This document shows positions 18,190 through 26,571 of a stretch of DNA of 38,007 bases, piece by piece. Each line of letters opens with the position of its first letter. The first letter of the stretch is position 1. The position numbers and the translations under genes are program-made. Source of the stretch: an uncultured Pseudomonadota bacterium (GTDB lineage: Bacteria; Pseudomonadota; Zetaproteobacteria; Mariprofundales; Mariprofundaceae); NCBI GenBank assembly GCA_913055645.1, contig CAJXLC010000021.1:1-38007 (forward strand). Direction: 5' to 3'. The notes under the pieces are model-generated. The model did no database searches. It worked only from the letters and a program-made list of their open reading frames with translations, and was not told where the DNA came from.

Positions 18190-19110
18190 ATGAACACATT
18201 CAACGAAGAACCATTGCAAGACATCGATGGTCGCACCTACCCAATCTTAGCGGTTCTCTTCCCCGATGAGTTGCATTTTTTTCGTTCTATTGCCATTCCT
18301 ATTGAAATAGCAGCCAATGTTGCGGTTATTACTGAAGGGCAACATGTGCAATATTTATATTTGATAAAATCAGGTGTTTTACGCGTCAACAAACGCCATG
18401 ATGACACTATTTTTGAAATTGGTTCCATTACCCCGGGCGAAGTTTTTGGTGAAGCATCCATTTTGTACGATGCGCCAGCGGGTGCGGATGTCCGTACGGT
18501 TGAACCATGTGAATTATATCAAATACCTATCGAACAAGTCACTGACATGCTCAATTCCAACGAGCGTTTTATGCGCTCTTTCACACAACTTGCCGAGCGT
18601 CGTTCGGCCGCCAGTGCCTTGGCTGTAAATCCAATCTTTAGCACATTACCACAAGCTGTTCGTGAAATTATTTTATACAATGGTCAATTTATATCCCTTG
18701 AACCAGGCAAGGTACTTTTTCACGAGGGTGATACTGATACACGCTTTATGTTTATCGTATTGGGAGGTGATGCCGAAGTCTCCATGCAACACCCTCAGGA
18801 TAAGAATAAAAAGGTCGTTTTCGCGCGCCTTTCATCAGGTGATGAAGTCGGTGAGATTTCTGTAATTACTGAAAAAGCACATGCTGCGACTGTCTCAGCC
18901 ATTACACCTTTACGGTTGCTGATGATAAACAATGATTCTGTGCAAGCTTGGCGCAACCGATACTCTGATTTTGGTTATGCTTTATATGCGTGTGTACAAC
19001 ATAAGTTACACCATAGCTTAAATTCCTTACGCGGCATTATGAATGAGGAAGATGCACATGCCATTACTACGGGAACACTTCCACCACACAAAAAAATCGA
19101 ACATCCTTAG
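18190..19110 (+). CDS. Protein with two cyclic-nucleotide-binding-like domains
   Basis: From the ATG at 18190 the protein has 306 residues; an in-frame ATG at 18148 would add 14, and neither has a good Shine-Dalgarno sequence. Two cNMP-binding beta-barrels are visible. The first is at about 20-125 (ITEGQHVQYLYLIKSGVLRV ... PGEVFGEASILYDAPAGADVRTVEP) and the second at about 155-270 (LEPGKVLFHEGDTDTRFMFIVLGGDAEV ... SGDEVGEISVITEKAHAATVSAI). In both, the Arg that normally binds the cyclic phosphate (P-R-A/S-A/T) is replaced by Ala or is absent, so ligand binding is doubtful. No DNA-binding or kinase domain follows. It may be a scaffold or sensor. Its stop overlaps the stop of the convergent HAD gene. 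Confidence 0.8.
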   Translation: MNTFNEEPLQDIDGRTYPILAVLFPDELHFFRSIAIPIEIAANVAVITEGQHVQYLYLIKSGVLRVNKRHDDTIFEIGSITPGEVFGEASILYDAPAGADVRTVEPCELYQIPIEQVTDMLNSNERFMRSFTQLAERRSAASALAVNPIFSTLPQAVREIILYNGQFISLEPGKVLFHEGDTDTRFMFIVLGGDAEVSMQHPQDKNKKVVFARLSSGDEVGEISVITEKAHAATVSAITPLRLLMINNDSVQAWRNRYSDFGYALYACVQHKLHHSLNSLRGIMNEEDAHAITTGTLPPHKKIEHP

Positions 19111-19952
19111 CCCTGATAACTGCTCGCCGATACAGCAATTCTTTCGGCTAAACTACGCACTGCCATAGATAAGAAATTGGTTAAATCTGAGCCTTGCTGA
19201 TAATTCGCCGAGTGTAAATTCGATACACGTCCATCGGCGACAAATTGAAAAGCATTGCCCCATTTTTCCGTATGCCGTTGATCATATACCGCAATAGGGA
19301 TGCCACCATGTTGTTTAATCAATGAAAAACACGGAATATCAGTATAACCATCACCTACAAATACCATTTGATTCAATGGGATACGCACTTGATCGGCAGG
19401 CACTCGCTTATTCACCGCAAAAGGCTCTCCTCGCGATTCTTTACCAACAATACCTTTCTGAACCTGAAAGATATAACGTGTTTTATCTGTAAAGCTGATA
19501 ATTTTACGCGGAGTTTGTGCATTGCCCTGCTCATCATAATGAAATTCCGATGCCCAAATGTCAGTAAATTCATGAGCAACACGCATATGCCTCAAAACAT
19601 CACCAATGCCACTACTGATAAGGTAAAATTCTAGCGTTACACGCGGATTCGCCTCTTTCACCACCCCTCTCAAATGTGGAAAGACATCTTCAACACCTTC
19701 AAACAACGGCAGTTTTTCACCCCACTTTGCAAGTGTTTGTTGGGTAAGAGAGCTAATATCCCCCTGCTTTGCAGCAGCAATCATATGCGTTAAATAAGCG
19801 GGTACAGGATCCCAGTCTTCGCTCATCATAACGCCCACTTGCTTCCAAAAACCTTCCAAATCTTTTAAGCCTGCATGCTTAAGAAATCCTGTGGTGCTAT
19901 CAGGACCCAAGGTATCATCAAAATCAAAAACAACTGCAATTCTTTCTTGCAT
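19107..19952 (-). CDS. HAD-superfamily phosphatase
   Basis: This 281-residue protein has the HAD motif I DFDDTLGPDST at about 10-20, with nucleophile Asp10 and acid/base Asp12. Motif II is probably YLISSGIG, and motif III/IV is FVGDGYTDIPCF near 195-205. The long insertion after motif I (LKDLEGFWKQVGVMM...) is a helical cap of the phosphoserine-phosphatase-like type. The substrate is unknown. It is the third gene of a minus-strand series, 25 bases after the acidic unknown protein. It overlaps the convergent cyclic-nucleotide-domain gene by 4 bases at the stop codons, with no terminator between. Confidence 0.83.
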   Translation of the reverse strand: MQERIAVVFDFDDTLGPDSTTGFLKHAGLKDLEGFWKQVGVMMSEDWDPVPAYLTHMIAAAKQGDISSLTQQTLAKWGEKLPLFEGVEDVFPHLRGVVKEANPRVTLEFYLISSGIGDVLRHMRVAHEFTDIWASEFHYDEQGNAQTPRKIISFTDKTRYIFQVQKGIVGKESRGEPFAVNKRVPADQVRIPLNQMVFVGDGYTDIPCFSLIKQHGGIPIAVYDQRHTEKWGNAFQFVADGRVSNLHSANYQQGSDLTNFLSMAVRSLAERIAVSASSYQG

Positions 19953-19977
19953 TACCCTCTCCCTTTTACCACAAAAA

Positions 19978-20799
19978 TCATGTCAATTTATCAGGCATTT
20001 GTATTTCATCGGCTTCAACATACACACATGCTGGGTAAACAGGGCCAACATCAACAATCATCCATTGTCCACCACGTTTGCCCAATTCAACATCCAACAC
20101 ATCACCTTCACATAAATATGAAATAATTTCCAAAGGAAGGCTAACAGGACCAATCAATTTATCCTGATTATCAAAGCCCATAAACACATGCTTGGCATCC
20201 ATATCAATCGAATCAATACGCGCATGCCCTTCAACAAATTCCTCAAAACGTTTGCCTCGCAAGCGTGGTGAAACGCCGCCTCCCAAACGTACAAAATATA
20301 ACAACAAATGCGCAACTTTGGTGGCGCGTGATGACTCAGAAACAACATCATCTAAAACATCAACAAAAGTCTCATATGTCATATCATCCAACCATGCTTT
20401 GTCATGCATAAAGTCAACCCAAGCCCGCAACACTTTCGAAAATGATTCCACTCCCAAACTATCGATGGCAGGCTCACGCAATAGATACCAACCAAGAAAA
20501 TCTCTGACATGCCCAGCATCAATCTGTGACAATAACAAGCCGCCCAGCTCTGCTGTGCGTTCCATGTCCCCTTCAAATAACTTCTCTATATAACCTTCTA
20601 AAGCAGCTTCCCACTCATCCAATGAGACCTCATCCATCTCCATTTCATCTTGGAATAAGTCCGAATAATACAATAAATAATCTGCAAACATCTCCATGCA
20701 AATTTCCGCATCATTTGTTTTCAACACATCTTGACGATCAAGACTCATCACAAATTGATCCATTGCCTCTTGCATTTTTATATCCGCATTTTCCCCCAC
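19978..20799 (-). CDS. Acidic protein of unknown function
   Basis: I do not recognise this 273-residue protein. It has no signal peptide or membrane segment. The N-terminal three quarters look helical and acidic (EMEMDEVSLDEWEAALEGYIEKL). The last 70 residues look like a beta-rich domain (HVFMGFDNQDKLIGPVSLPL ... DVLDVELGKRGGQWMIVDVGPVYPA). The start is GTG at 20799: GGAGAG lies six bases upstream and the GTG directly abuts the stop of the cytochrome gene (TAAGTG). An ATG eight codons later is an alternative. It is placed between a DUF4124-cytochrome c and a HAD phosphatase, presumably in one operon. Confidence 0.75.
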   Translation of the reverse strand: MGENADIKMQEAMDQFVMSLDRQDVLKTNDAEICMEMFADYLLYYSDLFQDEMEMDEVSLDEWEAALEGYIEKLFEGDMERTAELGGLLLSQIDAGHVRDFLGWYLLREPAIDSLGVESFSKVLRAWVDFMHDKAWLDDMTYETFVDVLDDVVSESSRATKVAHLLLYFVRLGGGVSPRLRGKRFEEFVEGHARIDSIDMDAKHVFMGFDNQDKLIGPVSLPLEIISYLCEGDVLDVELGKRGGQWMIVDVGPVYPACVYVEADEIQMPDKLT

Positions 20800-21255
20800 T
20801 TATTTCTCTCCAAGAATAAATGTCGCAAGCTGTTTTAATTCTTTGTCAGTCACATCAACCTTAGCCATCTTTGACAGGCTACCATTCGTTGCCGTACGTA
20901 ATTGAGAAATCATTTCTTTCACTGTTATTGGAAGCTTGGTTTTCTGATTTACCTTCAATCCCCCCAATCCCGACTTATTACCCTTGCTATCGTCTGTTGT
21001 ATGACACGCAGAACACTTCACAAGCCAAATTTTTGCCCCCACAGCTTTAAATTTATCAGTCGTACTGCCACCAGAAGCCTGTAGTTTTTTTACTTTCCGC
21101 TTGGATATTTGACGATATTTTTCTGGCACATTCATTTCATTATCCGTGAAATGCGTGATACCACCTGCATCCTTCCACTGATAAACCTCTACTGCATAGC
21201 TCGCATTTATAGTGCAGCATACCATCAATAAAGCCCCCATTATAAATGGTAACAT
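20800..21255 (-). CDS. DUF4124-cytochrome c fusion protein, periplasmic
   Basis: This 151-residue protein has a signal peptide (about 1-21, core FIMGALLMVCCTI, cleavage near SYA). A DUF4124 segment follows (VYQWKDAGGITHFTDNEMNVPEKYRQI, about 24-50), and then a small cytochrome c domain with one haem site CSACH at 81-85. Met130 in GSLSKMAKV is the probable sixth ligand, and LKQLATFIL is the final helix. DUF4124 is usually found alone or with other envelope domains, so its link to a haem domain is unusual. A very good Shine-Dalgarno (AAGGAGG, six bases from the ATG) suggests strong expression. It heads the operon with the acidic protein and the HAD gene, and is divergent from efp. Confidence 0.85.
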   Translation of the reverse strand: MLPFIMGALLMVCCTINASYAVEVYQWKDAGGITHFTDNEMNVPEKYRQISKRKVKKLQASGGSTTDKFKAVGAKIWLVKCSACHTTDDSKGNKSGLGGLKVNQKTKLPITVKEMISQLRTATNGSLSKMAKVDVTDKELKQLATFILGEK

Positions 21256-21288
21256 GACAACCTCCTTTGATTACATTTTAAATACCGT

Positions 21289-21327
21289 GGTGTATTTTTA
21301 GGTGTACACCTTGTCGTAGGTGTACCT
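21289..21327. promoter_or_regulatory. GGTGTA cluster with a 12-bp palindrome: candidate operator
   Basis: The divergent region between the cytochrome operon and efp holds AGGTGTACACCT (21300-21311), a perfect 12-bp palindrome. AGGTGTAC is repeated 18 bases later (21318-21325), and a third GGTGTA occurs at 21289-21294. Such clustered half-sites fit a dimeric regulator acting on one or both genes. No identity for the regulator can be given. Confidence 0.45.
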
Positions 21328-21431
21328 CAAAGCTATCGTTGCGTAAACTTTAGCATAGAATAATTTATTTGGCTTCTAGGAAGTCTGACGGACTCCTCGG
21401 AAACTACAGTCAAACAATAACACAGGAGAGT

Positions 21432-21995
21432 ATGATGCAAATCAATTCAACAAGCATTCGCGTAGGTCATGTCCTAGAAGTGGATAATATCTTATGGCGC
21501 GTTATGAAAACCCAACATGTGACACCGGGTAAAGGTGTAGCTTGTATGCAAGTTGAAATGCGTAATATTGAAACTGGTAATAAAACCAACAAGCGTTTCA
21601 ATTCAACAGAACGCGTTGAACGCGCCGTATTATCACAAGTGAAAATGCAATATCTCTATTGCGATGGTGATAATTACCATTTCATGAATACTGAAACCTA
21701 TGATCAAATCACATTGACCAAAGACATGTTAGAAAATGCACTGCCATACCTATTACCAGAAATGGAAGTTGTTGTGGAATTTCATGAAGAGCGGCCACTA
21801 AATGTTCAAATGCCTAAAACCGTTATTCTCGAGCTAGTAGAGTGCGATGCGGCTATCAAAGGGCAAACAGCAACCAGCTCATACAAACCTGGTAAACTTG
21901 AAACAGGTGCCTCTATTATGGTTCCTCCATTTGTTGAATCTGGCATCAAGATTAAAGTGAATACTGATAACGGTGAGTATATCGAACGCGCATGA
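21432..21995 (+). CDS. efp: Elongation factor P
   Basis: EF-P relieves ribosome stalling at polyproline stretches. I chose the ATG at 21432, where CAGGAGAG gives a good Shine-Dalgarno; this gives 187 residues, the family length, whereas a TTG further upstream would add 21 unconserved residues. The three-domain all-beta fold is seen. The domain I loop TPGKG has Lys34 at the tip, so the modification is of the lysine type (EpmA-like or another) and not the arginine-rhamnosyl type. The C-terminal signature region (GASIMVPPFVESGIKIKVNTDNGEYIERA) is intact. Its stop overlaps the start of the TolC-family gene (ATGA), an uncommon coupling. Confidence 0.96.
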   Translation: MMQINSTSIRVGHVLEVDNILWRVMKTQHVTPGKGVACMQVEMRNIETGNKTNKRFNSTERVERAVLSQVKMQYLYCDGDNYHFMNTETYDQITLTKDMLENALPYLLPEMEVVVEFHEERPLNVQMPKTVILELVECDAAIKGQTATSSYKPGKLETGASIMVPPFVESGIKIKVNTDNGEYIERA

Positions 21996-23467
21996 AACGA
22001 TTTTCGCACGTTTGGATTATCGTTGTTAGCGTATGTGTATTCATCTCCCCTGCATGGGGAGGTGAGTCCAAATTATCACTAACCGATGTCTTACACATGG
22101 TATTAAACAATCATCCTGATTTGGCATTGGCTCGTGTTCAAGAACGCAGTTTGCACATTGAAGCCCAGAATATTGAAGGCATGTTAGATCCGAGAGTTTC
22201 TTTGGCTGCTAGCTTGGCAGATGAGACAACACCAACAACTAGTCCTTTTGCTCCATCAGGAAATAACACCAGCCTTCTCACAGGTAGTATCACAAAGCTT
22301 CTGAGTAATGGTTCAACATTAACAGGAAACTTTAACTATAACCGTTCAAAGCTCAGCTATCCAAGCAGTGTGCCTACCGTCTTTCAAGCCACCATTAACC
22401 CGACCTATCAACAACAAATTAATTTGATTTATCGCTATCCACTGTTGCGTGGACGCGGAAACCCTACCTACAATGAGCGACTAACCAGCAATCAATACAA
22501 TGAAGAGGCTGCACGCTGGAGTGTTGCCATACAACAAGAACAACTCGCAGCGCAAGCCATTCGTCTTTATTACCAGATTGCATCCAATGTTATTGCCAAA
22601 GAACTTGCTAAAGAAACCGTGAAACGAGCCAAAAAACTACTGGCTTACCAGAAGAAACGTCAACAATTTGGGCTTATTGAAGAAACCGACCGTCGCCAAG
22701 CAGAAGCCTTGCTTACCAGCCGAAAAATGGACTATGCCAATGCTAAAGCAACGCTTAACAATAGCATCACCGCTCTTAATCGTTTGATGATACGTGATGC
22801 CAATCAACCCATTCAAACCGATATTCATCATATCTCCAGCAGTCTTGAAATAGAGCCTATGCAGACATGGTTGCAGCAAGCCAAACAGCAACGTCCTGTA
22901 TTTCGCATGTTAGATGCCCAACAAGCATCCAATAATGCCACACTAGCTCTGAACCATAACCAGCATGAAACACAGGTGGATTTGATTGCTCAAGTCGGTA
23001 GTCGCGCATTATCTGGCTCAGCAGGCTACACCTTGGGTCAAGGCTTCACCCTTAATGACCGCTTTATATCTATTGGCATTGAATTAAACGATACATTGGA
23101 TGGGAACAGTACCAAATCAGCGATTCTAAAAACTGAATTAGAGCGTGAGCGCATTCAATTGCAACGCCAGCAAGCCATCGAAAGCACCAAAACTGAATTA
23201 AGCACAGCTCTCACATCCTATCAAAATGGTAAAATGATGAAAGCATCTTCCAAGCTACATGAAGCAGCTGAAAAAATAAAATTCACAACAGAGTTAAAGC
23301 GTTATCGTGATGGTCGCTCTGATACTGCCACGCTTATCCAATTTGAAGGTGATTTGCGTAATGCAGAACTGCAAGCTGCATTACAAGATATTCAAATTCA
23401 ACTTGCAAAACAACAGATTGCATTGGCAACAGGTAAGCTTCTACAAAACTTGAGCCCTGCACCATGA
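21992..23467 (+). CDS. TolC-family outer-membrane efflux protein
   Basis: This 491-residue protein has a signal peptide (about 1-23, core WIIVVSVCVFIS, cleavage near AWG). It carries the outer-membrane efflux protein repeats: two halves each beginning with an L-x-x-x-L-x-x-x-P-x-L type helix (LTDVLHMVLNNHPDLALARVQ near 29-49). Long coiled helices follow, such as QEQLAAQAIRLYYQIASNVIAKEL and TKTELSTALTSYQNGKMMKASSK. It should form the trimeric channel across the outer membrane and periplasm for the RND pump encoded directly downstream (ATGA overlap). The substrate is not predictable. Confidence 0.88.
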   Translation: MKRFSHVWIIVVSVCVFISPAWGGESKLSLTDVLHMVLNNHPDLALARVQERSLHIEAQNIEGMLDPRVSLAASLADETTPTTSPFAPSGNNTSLLTGSITKLLSNGSTLTGNFNYNRSKLSYPSSVPTVFQATINPTYQQQINLIYRYPLLRGRGNPTYNERLTSNQYNEEAARWSVAIQQEQLAAQAIRLYYQIASNVIAKELAKETVKRAKKLLAYQKKRQQFGLIEETDRRQAEALLTSRKMDYANAKATLNNSITALNRLMIRDANQPIQTDIHHISSSLEIEPMQTWLQQAKQQRPVFRMLDAQQASNNATLALNHNQHETQVDLIAQVGSRALSGSAGYTLGQGFTLNDRFISIGIELNDTLDGNSTKSAILKTELERERIQLQRQQAIESTKTELSTALTSYQNGKMMKASSKLHEAAEKIKFTTELKRYRDGRSDTATLIQFEGDLRNAELQAALQDIQIQLAKQQIALATGKLLQNLSPAP

Positions 23468-26400
23468 CATCACTTATTGCCTTTTTTGTACGGCGTGGTT
23501 TGGTCGTCAATCTACTGTCTCTAATGTTACTTTTTGGCGGTGTTTTCGCAGCTACGCATATTCAACGTGAAGCTTTCCCCAGTGTTAACTTTGATGTTAT
23601 CGCTGTTTCAGCAGTATATCCAGGCACATCCCCAAGTGAAATAGAAAACCTTCTTCTCACACCCATTGAACGTGAATTAAAAGGTATTGATGGCATTGAC
23701 ACCATTTATTCCACTGCCTATGCAGGGAGCATGCAAATCACCATACGCGTTGATCCAAACTATAAGGATCGTTCGCGTTTAGTTTCTGATATTCAACAAG
23801 GGATTAATCGCACCTCTTTGCCTGCGGACCTACCCAGTGACCCTATCATTTCTGAGATTAAATCCGAACAAGCCCCCGTGTTAAGCTTTACTGTTTTTGG
23901 TGATGTTTCACCCCTTAAATTGAAACATATTAGCACACAAATTAAGGATGATGTTCTCAACCTTGATGGTGTATCGCACGTCTTTATTCAAGGTGATTTA
24001 AAAGAAGAAATCCGCATTACCTTAGACCCTGAACGCATGCGTCTAAATCGTATTGCCATCAATGATGTTATTCGCCTGATTCAAGGTTGGAATATCAATG
24101 CCCCCGGCGGTCGCCTGAAAAGCCCAGAAGGGCAACGCATTATTCGTATCACAGGCGAATTTAGCTCAGCTAAAGATGCTGGTAATCTAGTTCTACGTTC
24201 CAATGACCGTGGTCAGAAGCTTTATTTAAAAGATATCGCCCATATCGAAAGTACTTTGGAGCGTCCGCGCCGTATTGTTGCAGCGCAAGGCAAACCAGCT
24301 GTCAATATGATTGTGATGAAAAAAGGTGATGAAGACATTATATCACTGGTCGATCGTGTCAGAAGTTATTTAGATACGATCCCAGAACATTATCATATGG
24401 AAGTTCGCACCTACCATGACCTATCCATTGTTACACGTCTTCGGTTGGGTGTATTAACCAGTAACGGAGCCATTGGATTAGCGCTTGTCATGCTTACACT
24501 ATTACTTTTTCTTCGTCCTGCCGTAGCTTTAACAACAGCTTGGGGTTTGCCTATTATATTCTTCTCAGGTCTAGCTTTGTTATATTTCTCTGGTGTAACA
24601 CTGAATCTTTTAACCATGTTTGGTTTTATCATGGTGCTAGGTCTCATGGTCGATGATGCCATTATTATTGGCGAGAATGCCACCTGGCATATGGAGCGCG
24701 GACTCCCTCCCGAACAGGCCGCTATTAAAGGTACTACCGAGCTTGCAGGACCTGTTACGGCAACTGTGCTCACCACCATCGTGGCATTTTTGCCGCTAAT
24801 GTACATGGATGGGATTATTGGCAAGTTTATCTATTCCATTCCTGTGGTTGTGATTGTTTTATTAAGCTTTTCACTGCTTGAAGCCTTATTTATTCTTCCC
24901 AATCATATTCGAGATGTTGCTCGCGCTGATGTCCACCCTAGGGAAAGAGTGATTTTCAACTGGGTTAACAATATTTATGGTAAAGTTCTAAAAGCTGCCG
25001 TCAAAGTACGTTACCTGACCATTTTACTCACCATGTTGGCATTGGCGGCAACAGGTTTGCTTGCCAGCCATATGAAATTTCAACTGTTTCCATCAGGTGC
25101 TGAAAGTGAATTTTATCTGCGCGTTAATGCACCCATTGGCACAACCCTAGAAAGCACCTTTGAAAAGCTTGTTAAACTGGACAAAATAGTCCGCTCTAAG
25201 ATTGACCCTGCATTGCTTGAAACCACCACACTTGTTGCTGGTGAAAACAGTGCCGACCAACGTGAATCTTTAAAACAAGTTGGCGACCGTTTCGGATTTC
25301 TACGCGTTATCCTTACCCCATTCACAGAACGCAAGGTATCTGCTTATGATGTGATGGCTGATATCGAAAACGTGATTCCACAGCAATTCCCTGAATTGGG
25401 CATAAGTTTTGCAATGCAATCATCAGGACCTCCAGTTGGACGCGCCTTACAGGTTGAAATAAGTGGTTCAGATTTCACCACAAAAGAACGTGTTGCCAAA
25501 CGACTTGAAGCATTACTACACACAATTCCTGGTGCAACAGCCATTGAAAGTGATTTACAACCAGGACAAAAAGAGTTGCATATTGTCTTGGATCGAGCCA
25601 AAGCAGCATATGCAGGCATTGATTTACGCACAGCAGCCTTACATATCAAAGCCGCCTTTGATGGTGTTCGTGTCTCTACCTTAAAACATGGCAAAGAAGA
25701 AATAGATATCACCATTCGTTATCCCGAAAGCGCACAGCGTGATATCAAAACACTGATGCAACTGGAAATCCCCAATCAACATAATGGGCTTATCCCTCTT
25801 TTCCGCATCGCACATGTCGAAGAAACAGCAGGTAGTAGCAGTATTCGACACAAAAACGGAAATCATATTATTAATGTTTCGGCAGAAGTAGACTTAAAAC
25901 GCATAACATCCAAAGAATTAAATGCACAAGTTCAAGACCGTCAGGCTGAATGGCTGGGTGATGATGCAGAGCGGGTCCATTATCATTTAGGCGGTGAACA
26001 AGAACGTAGTAAAGAATCCGTACAAGGGTTAATTTTCAGTTTTATTTTCGCGTTAGTCGGCATTTTTATCATTCTCGCCATTCAATTCAATCGCGTCAGC
26101 TATCCGTTCTTGGTCATGCTGGCAATTCCCTTTGGTGCTATTGGTATTGTCATTGGTTTCTTTGTTCATGGGCAACCTATTTCTTTTATGGCGATGATGG
26201 GATTTGTGGCACTCACAGGTGTTGTGGTGAATGCATCCTTGGTGCTGGCAGTATTTATTCAACGTGAGCTTGAGCAGGGTAAACCTTGGCGTGAAGCTAT
26301 TATTGCCAGTGGTAAACGTCGTTTAAGAGCTGTTTTACTTACCACAATCACCACCGTAGTTGGGCTTTTACCAACCGCCTATGGCTGGGGTGGCTTTGAC

Positions 26401-26544
26401 CCTTTTGTTGCTCCCATGGCATTGGCATTATCTTGGGGTTTACTCTTCTCCACCTTCATTACCCTATTTTCTATTCCCGCTGCCCTGGGCATAGGCATGG
26501 ATGTCAAACAGCTATTTACACGCAACCCCAAAGCTGAAAAATAA
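23464..26544 (+). CDS. RND-family efflux pump, inner-membrane subunit
   Basis: This 1026-residue proton-driven RND permease is of the hydrophobe/amphiphile (AcrB-like) type. It has the N-terminal membrane segment followed by REAFPSVNFDVIAVSAVYPGTSPSEIENLL, and the two large periplasmic loops. In TM4 the proton-relay pair is Asp397-Asp398 in GLMVDDAIIIGEN, equivalent to the AcrB pair. The C-terminal half repeats the 12-helix pattern and ends with the ALALSWGLLFSTFITLFSIPA segment. It overlaps the TolC-family gene by ATGA. No membrane-fusion (adaptor) gene lies before or after it, which RND pumps normally need. Its stop is immediately followed by the tandem sRNA-like repeat. Confidence 0.92.
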   Translation: MTSLIAFFVRRGLVVNLLSLMLLFGGVFAATHIQREAFPSVNFDVIAVSAVYPGTSPSEIENLLLTPIERELKGIDGIDTIYSTAYAGSMQITIRVDPNYKDRSRLVSDIQQGINRTSLPADLPSDPIISEIKSEQAPVLSFTVFGDVSPLKLKHISTQIKDDVLNLDGVSHVFIQGDLKEEIRITLDPERMRLNRIAINDVIRLIQGWNINAPGGRLKSPEGQRIIRITGEFSSAKDAGNLVLRSNDRGQKLYLKDIAHIESTLERPRRIVAAQGKPAVNMIVMKKGDEDIISLVDRVRSYLDTIPEHYHMEVRTYHDLSIVTRLRLGVLTSNGAIGLALVMLTLLLFLRPAVALTTAWGLPIIFFSGLALLYFSGVTLNLLTMFGFIMVLGLMVDDAIIIGENATWHMERGLPPEQAAIKGTTELAGPVTATVLTTIVAFLPLMYMDGIIGKFIYSIPVVVIVLLSFSLLEALFILPNHIRDVARADVHPRERVIFNWVNNIYGKVLKAAVKVRYLTILLTMLALAATGLLASHMKFQLFPSGAESEFYLRVNAPIGTTLESTFEKLVKLDKIVRSKIDPALLETTTLVAGENSADQRESLKQVGDRFGFLRVILTPFTERKVSAYDVMADIENVIPQQFPELGISFAMQSSGPPVGRALQVEISGSDFTTKERVAKRLEALLHTIPGATAIESDLQPGQKELHIVLDRAKAAYAGIDLRTAALHIKAAFDGVRVSTLKHGKEEIDITIRYPESAQRDIKTLMQLEIPNQHNGLIPLFRIAHVEETAGSSSIRHKNGNHIINVSAEVDLKRITSKELNAQVQDRQAEWLGDDAERVHYHLGGEQERSKESVQGLIFSFIFALVGIFIILAIQFNRVSYPFLVMLAIPFGAIGIVIGFFVHGQPISFMAMMGFVALTGVVVNASLVLAVFIQRELEQGKPWREAIIASGKRRLRAVLLTTITTVVGLLPTAYGWGGFDPFVAPMALALSWGLLFSTFITLFSIPAALGIGMDVKQLFTRNPKAEK

Positions 26545-26559
26545 AACAACCAACATAAA

Positions 26560-26565
26560 TATATT
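26560..26565 (+). promoter_or_regulatory. Candidate -10 box of the first sRNA-like unit
   Basis: TATATT in an A/T-rich block, at the position equivalent to the TATAAT of the second unit. No good -35 hexamer is seen upstream. The sequence around it is conserved between the two units. Confidence 0.4.
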
Positions 26566-26571
26566 TTAATT

